This document shows, in pieces, positions 32,321 to 40,701 of a stretch of 64,000 bases of DNA. Each line of letters starts with the position of its first letter. Positions within the stretch are counted from its first letter, which is position 1. The notes beneath the pieces were generated by a model. It was not told the origin of the DNA and ran no database searches. It worked only from the letters and a program-made list of their open reading frames with translations. The stretch spans positions 1 through 64,000 of the forward strand of contig JAJDEB010000044.1 of the NCBI GenBank assembly GCA_029260015.1, given 5' to 3'. Origin of the DNA: Phycisphaerae bacterium. GTDB taxonomy: Bacteria; Planctomycetota; Phycisphaerae; UBA1845. The translations under genes were made by a program, and so were the position numbers.

Positions 32321-33764
32321 AACCTCGACCTCTACCGATTCGAGCGCAGGGAGGCGCATCGCGTTGTTTGCCGTGGTCGCTTGCCTGTTGGCGTACGCGG
32401 GCGCACTTGCTTGGCTCTCACGTCGTACGGTGGCGTCGCAGCTCGAATTCCAAAGTGCCGCGAACTGGCTCGTTGTATTTTCAATTCCCGCCGGGCTGAT
32501 TTACCTTGGGGGAGCATGGCTGATCATGCGGAACCCTTCTACGAAGATGATGGTCGCGGCGATCATCCTTACCGGTCTCGCAATGCGCGCGATCGTGATG
32601 ACGTCTCCGCCATCAATAGAAGACGATTTCTATCGTTACCTGTGGGATGGTGCCGTCACGGCACGTGGCCTGAATCCTTACGAATACTCGCCAACGCAGA
32701 TTTTGTGGGGGTCGATTGGGGCTGAACCAATTCCGCAGCCGCTACGGCAACTTGCCGACGAATCCGGATCGATACTGGAGCATGTGAACCACCCTCACCT
32801 TACCACGATCTACCCGCCGATAGCGCAACTCGCTTTCGCCACAGCGCACATGATCGCTCCGTGGAGCACTGACTCCTGGCGAGTGCTTCTGCTTCTCGCG
32901 GAAGGCGTCACGCTTGTGATCCTGTTTCGTTTATTGTCAGTCCTGGGTCTGTCATCGACGGCTATCGTTTGGTATTGGTGGAACCCGATTCTACTTCGCG
33001 AGATTTATGGCGGCGCACACATGGACGTCTTGTTGCTTCCGTTCATTGTGGGAGCCGTGGTACTTGCCACCAAGAAGAGATTCAGCGTATCCATGCTTCT
33101 TCTCGCACTCGCCGGAGGAGTCAAGCTCTGGCCGATCATCTTGGCTCCCATCCTCTTGGGTTCTCTTCTTGCCACGCCGAAACGTTTGTTCTTGCCGCTG
33201 ACTGTGTTCCTTGGGACGACCGCGCTGGTGTGGTTACCTACCCTTCCTCACGCCCTTAGTGCTGACAGCGGTTTCATTGCCTACGCTGAGGCGTGGCAAA
33301 ACAACGCTGGGGTGTTTACGCTACTTGAACGCAGCGGCCGGTATATCTTGGCCGGAATTGGCGAACCCTACGTTTACTTGGGACAACCGATCGCGCGCGG
33401 AATCGTGGGTGTCACATTGTTGGCTTGGATTGCCTGGCTGAGTCTCAAACCAGTTATCGCCATTCGCGATGTTCCGCGGAGATGCTGTCTTGCCGTCGCC
33501 GCACTGTTCTTGCTGGCTCCCGCCCAATTCCCGTGGTATTACGTTTGGCTCCTGCCGTTCCTGTCCGTCGTTCCGAGCATACCTTTGCTGTCTTATAGCT
33601 TCCTATTGCCGCTTTACTATGTGCGTGCTGTTGTACCCACCGTGGTGTGGTTGGAGCACGGTGTCGTCTGGCTACTGCTGGCACGAGAGATGACATCGAG
33701 CGTGATCCGTCAAAGGCGATTCCGCCGTATCGAGTCCGTTTCCTACGCGGATTCTGGATGCTGA
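32304..33764 (+). CDS. GT-C type (GT87/DUF2029-like) polyprenol-phosphate sugar transferase
   Basis: The 486-residue polytopic membrane protein has more than ten hydrophobic helices. After the first helices it carries PSIEDDFYRYLWDGAVTARG with NPYEYSP, the acidic loop typical of GT-C enzymes that use lipid-linked sugars, and later GAHMDVLLLPF and GGVKLWPIILAP. It starts at GTG 32304, inside the end of the NrtS-like gene. The next gene, two bases on, contains two GT2 domains, one of the type that makes polyprenyl-phosphate sugars. Together they probably build or transfer a cell-envelope glycan. Confidence 0.85.
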   Translation: MRCVAETSTSTDSSAGRRIALFAVVACLLAYAGALAWLSRRTVASQLEFQSAANWLVVFSIPAGLIYLGGAWLIMRNPSTKMMVAAIILTGLAMRAIVMTSPPSIEDDFYRYLWDGAVTARGLNPYEYSPTQILWGSIGAEPIPQPLRQLADESGSILEHVNHPHLTTIYPPIAQLAFATAHMIAPWSTDSWRVLLLLAEGVTLVILFRLLSVLGLSSTAIVWYWWNPILLREIYGGAHMDVLLLPFIVGAVVLATKKRFSVSMLLLALAGGVKLWPIILAPILLGSLLATPKRLFLPLTVFLGTTALVWLPTLPHALSADSGFIAYAEAWQNNAGVFTLLERSGRYILAGIGEPYVYLGQPIARGIVGVTLLAWIAWLSLKPVIAIRDVPRRCCLAVAALFLLAPAQFPWYYVWLLPFLSVVPSIPLLSYSFLLPLYYVRAVVPTVVWLEHGVVWLLLAREMTSSVIRQRRFRRIESVSYADSGC

Positions 33765-33765
33765 T

Positions 33766-35826
33766 ATGTTAGACAACGCTTCGGTATCGGTCATCATTCC
33801 TGCGCTCAACGAGGAGCAGGCCATCGCAGAGGTGCTGAACGCGATTCCAAAATGGGTCGACGGCGTAATCGTTGTTGACAATGGGTCCACCGATCAGACC
33901 GCCGCCATCGCAAAACGTCACGGAGCACGAGTAGTTCTTGAGCCGTTGCGCGGATACGGTGCGGCTTGCCTTGCCGGAATCGCAGCCAGTTCTGACTCAG
34001 AGATTCTCGTGTTTCTCGACGGGGACTTCAGTGACCATCCGGAACAAATTGTGCATCTGGTTGAGCCAATAGTGCGCGGCGATGCCGATCTTGCTATCGG
34101 GTCTCGCGTTCAAGGGTGCCGCGATTACGGCGCTCTCACCCTTCAACAACGCGGGGGCAACGCACTCGCCTGCCTCCTTATCCGCACGCTCTGGGGGCAC
34201 CGGTACACCGACCTGGGACCTTTTCGTGTAGTGCGCAGGACCGCGCTTAGCTGCCTTCGAATGGACGACCTGACGTACGGATGGACTATTCAGATGCAAA
34301 TTCGCGCCATCCGCGCCGGCTTACGAATACTCGAAGTCCCAGTGGATTATCGTCGGCGCATTGGACGATCGAAGATCTCTGGAACGACACGAGGCGTGAT
34401 CGGAGCGAGCATCAAGATTCTTTCGACAGTGATTCGGGAACGATTGCACCCCACGACAGTGAGCGACGATCAGGTTTGCGGCGAGCACCTCATCGTTTTC
34501 ACCCGCTACCCCGAACCCGGATTGACAAAAACACGTTTGATTCCCGCGCTGGCTCCTGAACGTGCCGCTGACCTGCAACGGGCAATGACGATTCAGGCTC
34601 TTCGGTCGACGGATCGCCTGCGATTGATCCGCGACGTGTCCATCGAAGTCCGCTTTGCGGGCGGAGATGAATCGCGCATGGCCGCCACGTTTGGCGACCA
34701 GCATACGTACCTGCCCCAAAGTTGTGGGGACCTCGGCGCTCGCATGCATCATGCGTTCCGTGAAGCCTTCGTCCGTGGATCGGAACGGGTGGTTGTCATT
34801 GGGAGCGACTGTCCGGAACTCGATGTCGAGATCATCAGCGAGGCGTTTGATGCACTCCGCAGCCATGATTGTGTAATCGGCCCCTCGGACGACGGCGGGT
34901 ACTACCTCATTGGGTTCAAAAGCCTCTGCCGACAAGTCTTCGAAGGCATCACATGGGGTTCGGCACAGGTGTTTGAACAGACGCAGCGGCAGGCGATCGC
35001 GGCTGATCTGGCGATTCACAGACTCAGGGTGCTTACAGACGTGGACGAGCCGAAGGACTTGCGTGTGTGGGAGCGATATCGCCGGCCGAGGATTTCGGTC
35101 ATCATCCCTGCGATCAACGAATCGCAGACTATCGCACGGGCGATCGAGAGTGCATCCGTCGGCCCAGACGTTGAAGTGATAGTCGTCGACGGAGGCAGCG
35201 TTGACAACACGCCGCAGATTGCCCGCGCCATGGGTGCGCGCGTCGTCGGTTCTGCGGCCGGCCGCGCCCATCAGATGAACGTAGGCGCCGCCGCCGCGCG
35301 CGGCTCGATTCTCCTGTTCCTGCACGCCGACACGACTCTGCCGATTGGATTTCAGCGCCAAGTTTGTGAAGTTCTGGCTCGCCCCAAAGTCAGCGCCGGA
35401 GCTTTTCAACTGCGAATCGCCTCGGCGAGCTGGGCGTTTCGCTGGATCGAGACGTTCGTGCGATTTCGTTCGACGATATTTCAGAGTCCCTATGGCGACC
35501 AGGCCATTTTTGTAAACCCGGCGACGTTTCGTCAGGCGGGCAGTTTTCCAGACTGGCCGGTTATGGAAGACTACGAACTCGTTCAAAGACTCCGCCGCCT
35601 CGGCCGGATTGCAATCGCCCCGATGGCGGTGACGACGTCCGCGCGTCGTTGGCTGGCCAACGGAGTGTGGCGAACGACGCTCATGAATCAAGCGTGCATC
35701 GTGGCAAGGCGTTTGGGCGTATCTCCCGAGCGCTTGGCCGGGTGGCGGGGGCGACGCGACCAAATAGAAAATGCATCGGCGCCTTCGCCGGACGAGTATT
35801 CGACATCGTTCGCACCCAAGACGTAG
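33766..35826 (+). CDS. three-domain glycosyltransferase: GT2 - DUF2064 - GT2
   Basis: The 686-residue protein joins three usually separate units. Residues about 5-235 are a DPM1-like GT2 (SVIIPALNEEQAIAEVL, VDNGSTDQTAA, FLDGDFSDHPEQ). Residues about 239-435 are a DUF2064/TIGR04282 nucleotidyltransferase-like domain (LIVFTRYPEPGLTKTRLIPA, VIGSDCPELD, GPSDDGGYYLIG). Residues about 442-665 are a second GT2 of the TIGR04283 type (ISVIIPAINESQTIARAIE, VDGGSVDNTPQ, FLHADTTLP, SPYGDQAIFV). The last two are known neighbours or fusions in many bacteria, and adding a DPM1-like domain gives a single envelope-glycan enzyme. It starts two bases after the GT-C gene. Confidence 0.93.
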   Translation: MLDNASVSVIIPALNEEQAIAEVLNAIPKWVDGVIVVDNGSTDQTAAIAKRHGARVVLEPLRGYGAACLAGIAASSDSEILVFLDGDFSDHPEQIVHLVEPIVRGDADLAIGSRVQGCRDYGALTLQQRGGNALACLLIRTLWGHRYTDLGPFRVVRRTALSCLRMDDLTYGWTIQMQIRAIRAGLRILEVPVDYRRRIGRSKISGTTRGVIGASIKILSTVIRERLHPTTVSDDQVCGEHLIVFTRYPEPGLTKTRLIPALAPERAADLQRAMTIQALRSTDRLRLIRDVSIEVRFAGGDESRMAATFGDQHTYLPQSCGDLGARMHHAFREAFVRGSERVVVIGSDCPELDVEIISEAFDALRSHDCVIGPSDDGGYYLIGFKSLCRQVFEGITWGSAQVFEQTQRQAIAADLAIHRLRVLTDVDEPKDLRVWERYRRPRISVIIPAINESQTIARAIESASVGPDVEVIVVDGGSVDNTPQIARAMGARVVGSAAGRAHQMNVGAAAARGSILLFLHADTTLPIGFQRQVCEVLARPKVSAGAFQLRIASASWAFRWIETFVRFRSTIFQSPYGDQAIFVNPATFRQAGSFPDWPVMEDYELVQRLRRLGRIAIAPMAVTTSARRWLANGVWRTTLMNQACIVARRLGVSPERLAGWRGRRDQIENASAPSPDEYSTSFAPKT

Positions 35827-35985
35827 ACGTGTTCGTCCTGCGTGCCGAATTGGACTCTGTGGCGTGCCAGGGTGTTGCCTCATAGGCCGGCGACGGAGCA
35901 CGGCAAGTTGAACGGAATTGAATTTGCCACCTTGTCCATTTCATGGATGGCATCAGAACGGTTTTGCAAACAATGAAAGGGGCAA

Positions 35986-36780
35986 ATGCTCATGAATTCC
36001 GATAACCACCAAGACTCCATACCACCGTCCTTCTTGCCTAAATCGCGCATTGGGCGAGGATTCGTTGCCATTTGGTGCGTCGTCGTCGCCGGCCTCGTCG
36101 TGCAGGTCACCCGCCAATTCTTCTTGTCGAATGAGGAAACTAAAGGGCCCAGTATCACAGATGGTCGATTGCATAGCCGTCCGATTGTAGAACGTGACGG
36201 GCGTCGGCTCCTGTGGGCACGCGATGATTCGGATTCCGATGAATTTGAATGGTTTGACGTCACAGATTCGACAATCGATCCCGAACGGTTTCGGCACGGA
36301 ATCGGCAAGGACACGATTGCGTCAATCGATGCCCCACAGTTCGTCGAGGCCGACGATCTGCGACTACAAGAGCACGGAATCGGTGAGAACGACTTGATCA
36401 TTGGTTTCTTGAACGGTGGGGATGCGCGAGCCTATCCTCTCAAGATTTTAAATAGGCATGAGTTGGTTAATGACACGGTGGGCGGTAAGCCCGTAACCGT
36501 CGGATGGTGACCGCTGGACCAACTGTCCGTAGTCTACGGACGCGAAATTGATGACAAAGCGGTAACGTTCGGCACGACGGGCTACACGATGAACAACGTG
36601 TTTGTCCTTTACGATCGGGAGTCCGAATCAATCTGGTATCCGACCGGTGACAAGCACCTGGAGGCAACATCTGGTGCCAAGCAAGGCACACGCATAGAGT
36701 TCCTGGACAAGCCCACGCCCATGCCATTGGGCCAGTGGCGGAATGCCCATCCGAAAACAAGAGTACTCCTGCCGATGTAG
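35986..36780 (+). CDS. DUF3179-family protein, candidate selenoprotein (in-frame UGA)
   Basis: The frame from ATG 35986 (or ATG 35992, better spaced from AAAGGGG) runs without frameshift to TAG 36778-36780, with one TGA at 36508-36510 (codon 175). Before it lie a membrane anchor (GFVAIWCVVVAGLVVQVT) and GDARAYPLKILNRHELVNDT with PVTVGW. After it lie PLDQLSVVYGRE, TMNNVFVLYDRESESIWYPT and TPMPLGQWRNAHPKTRVLLP, all family-conserved. DUF3179 proteins normally have C-P-L-C just here, so the TGA takes the place of the first Cys. A 17-base hairpin starts 14 bases after it. I therefore call it one gene read through as selenocysteine, 264 residues. Nonsense mutation is the alternative. Confidence 0.75.
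36525..36541 (+). promoter_or_regulatory. possible bacterial SECIS hairpin after the UGA
   Basis: GTCCGT (36525-36530) and ACGGAC (36536-36541) form a perfect six-pair stem with the five-base loop AGTCT, starting 14 bases after TGA 36508-36510. The loop has G at its second position and lies about 21 bases from the UGA, within the range remembered for bacterial SECIS elements. It is also coding sequence (LSVVYGR), so chance cannot be excluded. Confidence 0.5.
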
Positions 36781-36963
36781 CTCACGCGTGCTCCTTCGCA
36801 GGGCTTGGAACCGGAGGCGAAGGTGGGAATTGGATTCGCGCAGCCTGTGTGGTGGCGGACTAGGAGAAGATCGTGACGATCCTGGCTAAGGGACGGTTGC
36901 TACTGCGCTGCGTTACAAGGAAACGCCCGTTACGGCACTTCGAGAACGGAAAATGGAGAAGAC

Positions 36964-37107
36964 ATGGCGGTGAGCAGAGTGCATTCTCAGGAAAAAGTCG
37001 GCGCGCGTTTTGAGCGGGACAATAGGATCGTACAATTGCCGCTCGTGAGGCGGCAAATGGGATATCTCGGTTACTACGACGGCGTAGCCGAAGTGCAATT
37101 CAAATAG
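36964..37107 (+). CDS. small hypothetical protein
   Basis: A 47-codon frame starts at ATG 36964 behind GGAGAAG and reads MAVSRVHSQEKVGARFERDN with RRQMGYLGYYDGVAEVQ near its end. I do not recognise it. It is separated by 26 bases from the next VOC gene and could be a small gene or the 3' end of a lost one. The 180 bases between the DUF3179 stop and this frame hold nothing I can name. Confidence 0.35.
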   Translation: MAVSRVHSQEKVGARFERDNRIVQLPLVRRQMGYLGYYDGVAEVQFK

Positions 37108-37133
37108 GAAATGTCAGACGAGATGAGGTAGTC

Positions 37134-37907
37134 ATGCGAAATTCATTCTTCCACGGCGTCGGTGGAGTTCTAAGCGCAGATATTGCGGTGCCGGACCATG
37201 AGCGGGAACTCGGCTTCTACACGAAGGTTCTTACGACGGGACAGGCGCCGCTGTGGCGAGACGATCTCACCAATAACCAAGGTACGCCGGTCATCGGATT
37301 AGGGGCACGTTCACCAGAGTACGAAGCCCTCCCTCTGCAATGGATGCCGCACTTCCAAGTTACCGATGTGGCCGCGAGCGCCGCACGGACAGTCGAACTT
37401 GGAGGCCAGGAGTTGATGCACGGCAAAGGCGGCGACGGACAAAGTCAATGGGCAGTTCTCATTGACCCCGCCGGCGCTGCATTCGGCGTAATCCCCGTCG
37501 TAGTCGATGAATCGCAGGGTGCAAGTCAGCTCGACAGAACTGGTTGTATCTCTTGGCTCTCACTCGCGGTCTCGGACGTTGCGTCGATATGCGAATTCTA
37601 CGAACAAGTTGTCGGATGGTCGGCGGCCCCTACCGGCATTGAAGGCGAACGCGAAATGCGGCGACCCGATGGTGTCGCCGCAGCGGAAATCTGCCCTCTA
37701 AGTGACAACAATGAGGGCATCCCTTCCGTCTGGATACTTCATCTGCCCGTCGACGACTTCGCGGAGAGTCTTCGAAAAGTACGCGAGGGCGGCGGCGAGG
37801 TCGTTTGGGAGGCAACAGGGGCCAGACACGCCGTAATCCGGGACCCGGTCGGTGTTTACGTCGCGTTGCGGCTCACAAGTGCTGCGCGGCGACCTCACAT
37901 GCAATAA
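37134..37907 (+). CDS. two-domain VOC-family protein
   Basis: The 257-residue protein contains two tandem vicinal-oxygen-chelate units: residues about 8-125 (VLSADIAVPDHERELGFYTK to DPAGAAFGVIPV) and about 138-250 (ISWLSLAVSDVASICEFYEQ to IRDPVGVYVALR). Each has the SADIAVPD or SLAVSD start and the D-P-x-G end motif. Such proteins act as glyoxalase-like or dioxygenase-like enzymes, or as antibiotic-binding proteins. The substrate is not evident. It is unlike the single-unit VOC at 22638. Confidence 0.85.
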   Translation: MRNSFFHGVGGVLSADIAVPDHERELGFYTKVLTTGQAPLWRDDLTNNQGTPVIGLGARSPEYEALPLQWMPHFQVTDVAASAARTVELGGQELMHGKGGDGQSQWAVLIDPAGAAFGVIPVVVDESQGASQLDRTGCISWLSLAVSDVASICEFYEQVVGWSAAPTGIEGEREMRRPDGVAAAEICPLSDNNEGIPSVWILHLPVDDFAESLRKVREGGGEVVWEATGARHAVIRDPVGVYVALRLTSAARRPHMQ

Positions 37908-38744
37908 CAGCTGACAAAACTCCTTTTAGCGCAAGCAGATTCCTTTCGTCCGTCCGGATTCTCCACGCGGCGTGGCGAATCATGACTTAAACGTCGAGGG
38001 CTAAATACCACGCCGAGCTCCTTCTCGAATTCCATAGGATCATTCAGGTCTCCGGCTTGGCGCTGGAATTGGAAACCGCGAGGTGCTGACGGTTTTGCCG
38101 GGCCACCCGCAACGGAGATGCGTGATCAGATTTTTGCTAATGGGTGCCAACGTGCTCTGCGCCCCGCGCACCGTTGGCAGGCGATTCGCATAGAAAAGCG
38201 AAATTTCTTCGACAGGGTCACTTCGAGCCGGCGGGAGGCTCTGGTATCACCTGCCGACCAATAATCCCGCAAGATGTCGAAACGGTTTTCTCGTGCAATC
38301 CTGAAAGCAGATTGAATCTCTTTTCCACCTAACAGACCACCCGCTTAGAAAGCCTCTGGACTCCTGAGGGCGGCAGGTGCGAGCTGGGCGTGTCAGCGGG
38401 CGCGAAAGAGTCCTGTCCCGCGCTTCCCGGTGCAAAACGAACATTGCACCAGCCGATTGACAACCCGGGGCAGGCCATCGGGGAAGACTCGGAAAGATTT
38501 GTCGTGTTCCAACGGGTCTGCAAAAATGCCGGTTGCAAGTGCCACTATCGGCAGGCCTATTCGCCCATCTCGATCGACGTCGCCGCGGAGCGCTACGCTG
38601 AGGTCGCCCCCGCCTTTCGCTTCTCCTCTAACCGATCAGAATCATATTGGCTCGCGAAACCCGCATTTTTTTTTGGGGATTCCGGGATGCAATTTCCGAG
38701 TCTCGTCATTCTTGCTTATAGAGTGTGACGTTGGAGCCAGTTGA
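37908..38744. other. intergenic region without a supported gene
   Basis: About 840 bases. Several open frames (for example 38390-38728) lack a ribosome site and family similarity. A T-rich tract (38668-38680) lies about 75 bases before the sigma factor start and may be part of its promoter region. No -35/-10 pair is clear. Confidence 0.4.
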
Positions 38745-39341
38745 ATGTCCGAAGTGGAAGCCGCATTCCTACAGCTCGTTCGCCCCTGTTGGCGGCGGCT
38801 GCACCTCGTTGCGCGGAACTACGCCGCGACTTCCGAGGGTGCGCGCGACCTAGTCCAGGAAACGCTGCTTCGGGCATGGGCGGCGTACAGACCCGGCGAA
38901 GGGCAATCTTACCGCGAGGGCTGGCTGTTCGTCATTCAACGCCGTATTGCTGCGGAATGGGCACGACAGTCGCACCGGCGTATTCGGCTGAAACTAGTCG
39001 AAAACGAGGAACTTACAGACTTGGTGGGCGCCGAGTTGTCCGAGCCTTTTGAATCGCTTCCACCCACGACCGAGGCTCAGTTTCGGGAATTCCTCGATCA
39101 ATATGCCGTTGTGGCGCTCGATTCATTGGAACCGAGCTTTCGGGAAGTTCTCTTGCTGTCGGTGGCGGCTGAGTTGAGTTACCGGGAGATCGCCGACGTA
39201 CTCGGCTTCCCGTTGGGCACGGTGATGTCGCGGATGGCACGGGCGCGACGTGACTTAAGAGAGAAACTGGCCGACGCGGCGAAGGCGGCAGGTTGGAAGA
39301 TCAAGAAATCGCATGAGCCGCAAGCCGGAGAAACGAAATGA
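38745..39341 (+). CDS. ECF-type RNA polymerase sigma factor
   Basis: The 198-residue protein has region 2 (TSEGARDLVQETLLRAWAAY with GWLFVIQRRIAAEWARQ) and region 4 (LEPSFREVLLLSVAAELSYR, EIADVLGFPLGTVMSRMARA). The stop overlaps the next ATG (ATGA) and that gene is a membrane-bound anti-sigma factor, so the pair forms a classical signal-responsive switch. The RND efflux operon lies downstream on the same strand and may be its target; no promoter match was tested. Confidence 0.93.
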   Translation: MSEVEAAFLQLVRPCWRRLHLVARNYAATSEGARDLVQETLLRAWAAYRPGEGQSYREGWLFVIQRRIAAEWARQSHRRIRLKLVENEELTDLVGAELSEPFESLPPTTEAQFREFLDQYAVVALDSLEPSFREVLLLSVAAELSYREIADVLGFPLGTVMSRMARARRDLREKLADAAKAAGWKIKKSHEPQAGETK

Positions 39342-40132
39342 CTTGTGGCGAAGCTCGACAATACATATTCGCATTCCTCGACAACGAGCTTGACTCCGCG
39401 CTGAGCCTCGACGTGCAGCAGCACATCGAGCATTGCCCGTACTGCGCCCGAGAGTGCGAAATTGAGAACACCGTTCGCCGTCAATTGGCCGCAAGGCTTC
39501 AGTCTGTGGACAACATGCCTGCGTTCGACGAATCAACGATTCTCGGCATGCTGCGATATGGTGAGCCGGCTCCTCCGCACGCGCACCGCGAATCACGTCG
39601 CTTTTGGATGGTTGGCGCCGCTAGCGGAATTGCGGCGGCCATCATACTTACCCTAGCACTTTTTGTGGGCAATGAGCCGGCACCCACGGAGCACGGCTCG
39701 CTAGCGAACGCGCTGGTTGACGATTTCGATCACTTCGTCACCGCGTCCAAGCCGCTTGGGATCGTCTCATCTGATGCGGATCAGGTATCTCGGTGGCTGC
39801 AAGAGCAAACCACCCTAGTGGTTCGAATGCCGGCGGTGGATTCATCGATCGCGGAACTCCAGGGCGGACGGAAGTGCAAGATCGGTGGTAAACCGGCGGC
39901 GTTCGCGGTCTATCGTGTCGGCAATGAGTTGGCCTCAGTGGTAGCGATGCACGAGGCCGAAGAATCGTTGGCGCACCTGCGGCGCATTGAACGCGACGGT
40001 CACACGCATTGGGTGGATCGCTGCCGAGGCCATACGGTTTTGGTTTGTCGACGTGGGGAGTTGATTTATGCGGTCGTTTCGCTGCTTCCCGAGGAGTCGC
40101 TTTCGCTTTTGATGCCACCCGCTGAGGGCTGA
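39338..40132 (+). CDS. membrane-bound zinc-finger anti-sigma factor
   Basis: Of 264 residues, the first about 60 form the ZAS domain with MTCGEARQYIFAFLDNELD and H-x3-C-x2-C (HIEHCPYCARECEI). A single helix (MVGAASGIAAAIILTLALFV, about 88-109) follows, and the rest is periplasmic, with EQTTLVVRMPAVD, KCKIGGKPAAFAVYRVG and DRCRGHTVLVCRRG. Two pairs of periplasmic Cys could sense metal or redox. It is translationally coupled to the ECF sigma gene and should hold that factor at the membrane until signalled. Confidence 0.88.
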   Translation: MTCGEARQYIFAFLDNELDSALSLDVQQHIEHCPYCARECEIENTVRRQLAARLQSVDNMPAFDESTILGMLRYGEPAPPHAHRESRRFWMVGAASGIAAAIILTLALFVGNEPAPTEHGSLANALVDDFDHFVTASKPLGIVSSDADQVSRWLQEQTTLVVRMPAVDSSIAELQGGRKCKIGGKPAAFAVYRVGNELASVVAMHEAEESLAHLRRIERDGHTHWVDRCRGHTVLVCRRGELIYAVVSLLPEESLSLLMPPAEG

Positions 40133-40196
40133 CGCGGGATGTCTTGAGTCGTTTGGGTGAAAGGTGCTGAAAAAGGAGAAACTGTAATGAAACGAG

Positions 40197-40661
40197 TACT
40201 GTTCCGGCAACTCCGTTACCATGTTGAACCTCTTGCGCATCGCGCGGATAACGGGCAAAACCGAACTGGAAGAGAAGGCCGCAGGAATCGGACGTGCGTT
40301 CGCCACGCAAGTTTCTCGTGCCCCATCGGCGCACGCACAGTTGCTCTATGCGCTCGAATTCGGAGACGGGCCGAGCTACGAGGTTGTGATCGCCGGCACT
40401 TCTGAGAGCAGCAGTACCGAAGCGATGATCGCACCGTTACGCCGCAATTTTACACCAAACAAGGTCTTACTGTTTCGGTCCGGCGCTGAAGCGCCGCCGG
40501 TCACCGAGCTTGCATCCTTTACGGAGAATCAAGAGTCCCGGCAAGGACAGTCAACTGCATACGTCTGCAGAAACCACCGATGCAAACTGCCGACGACGGA
40601 TCCCGCCGTCATGATTGCGAGTCTGCTCGAAACGACCGCCTCACCGGAGAAGGGCAAGTAA
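40197..40661 (+). pseudogene. C-terminal fragment of a YyaL/DUF255 thioredoxin-domain protein
   Basis: The frame reads CSGNSVTMLNLLRIARITGK, ELEEKAAGIGRAFATQVSRA, GPSYEVVIAG, NFTPNKVLLFRSG and TAYVCRNHRCKLPTTDP, the last 150 or so residues of the large YyaL family (thioredoxin-like plus glucosidase-like parts, roughly 650-700 residues). The homology begins abruptly at about 40197, a few bases after an unrelated-looking start (RBS AAAGGAG and ATG 40187, in a different frame). The piece may be translated from ATG 40221, but it lacks the thioredoxin domain and is presumably not functional. It sits between the anti-sigma gene and the RND operon. Confidence 0.75.
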
Positions 40662-40701
40662 GCGCGGACTCAAGATCGATGCCATCTACGGATAGAAACT
40701 T

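Noticed and set aside
36505-36512. Simple nonsense pseudogene call for the DUF3179 gene
   Set aside because: The UGA falls exactly on a family Cys position, the frame is otherwise intact to the natural stop, and a hairpin follows. Selenocysteine explains this better, though a nonsense mutation is not excluded.
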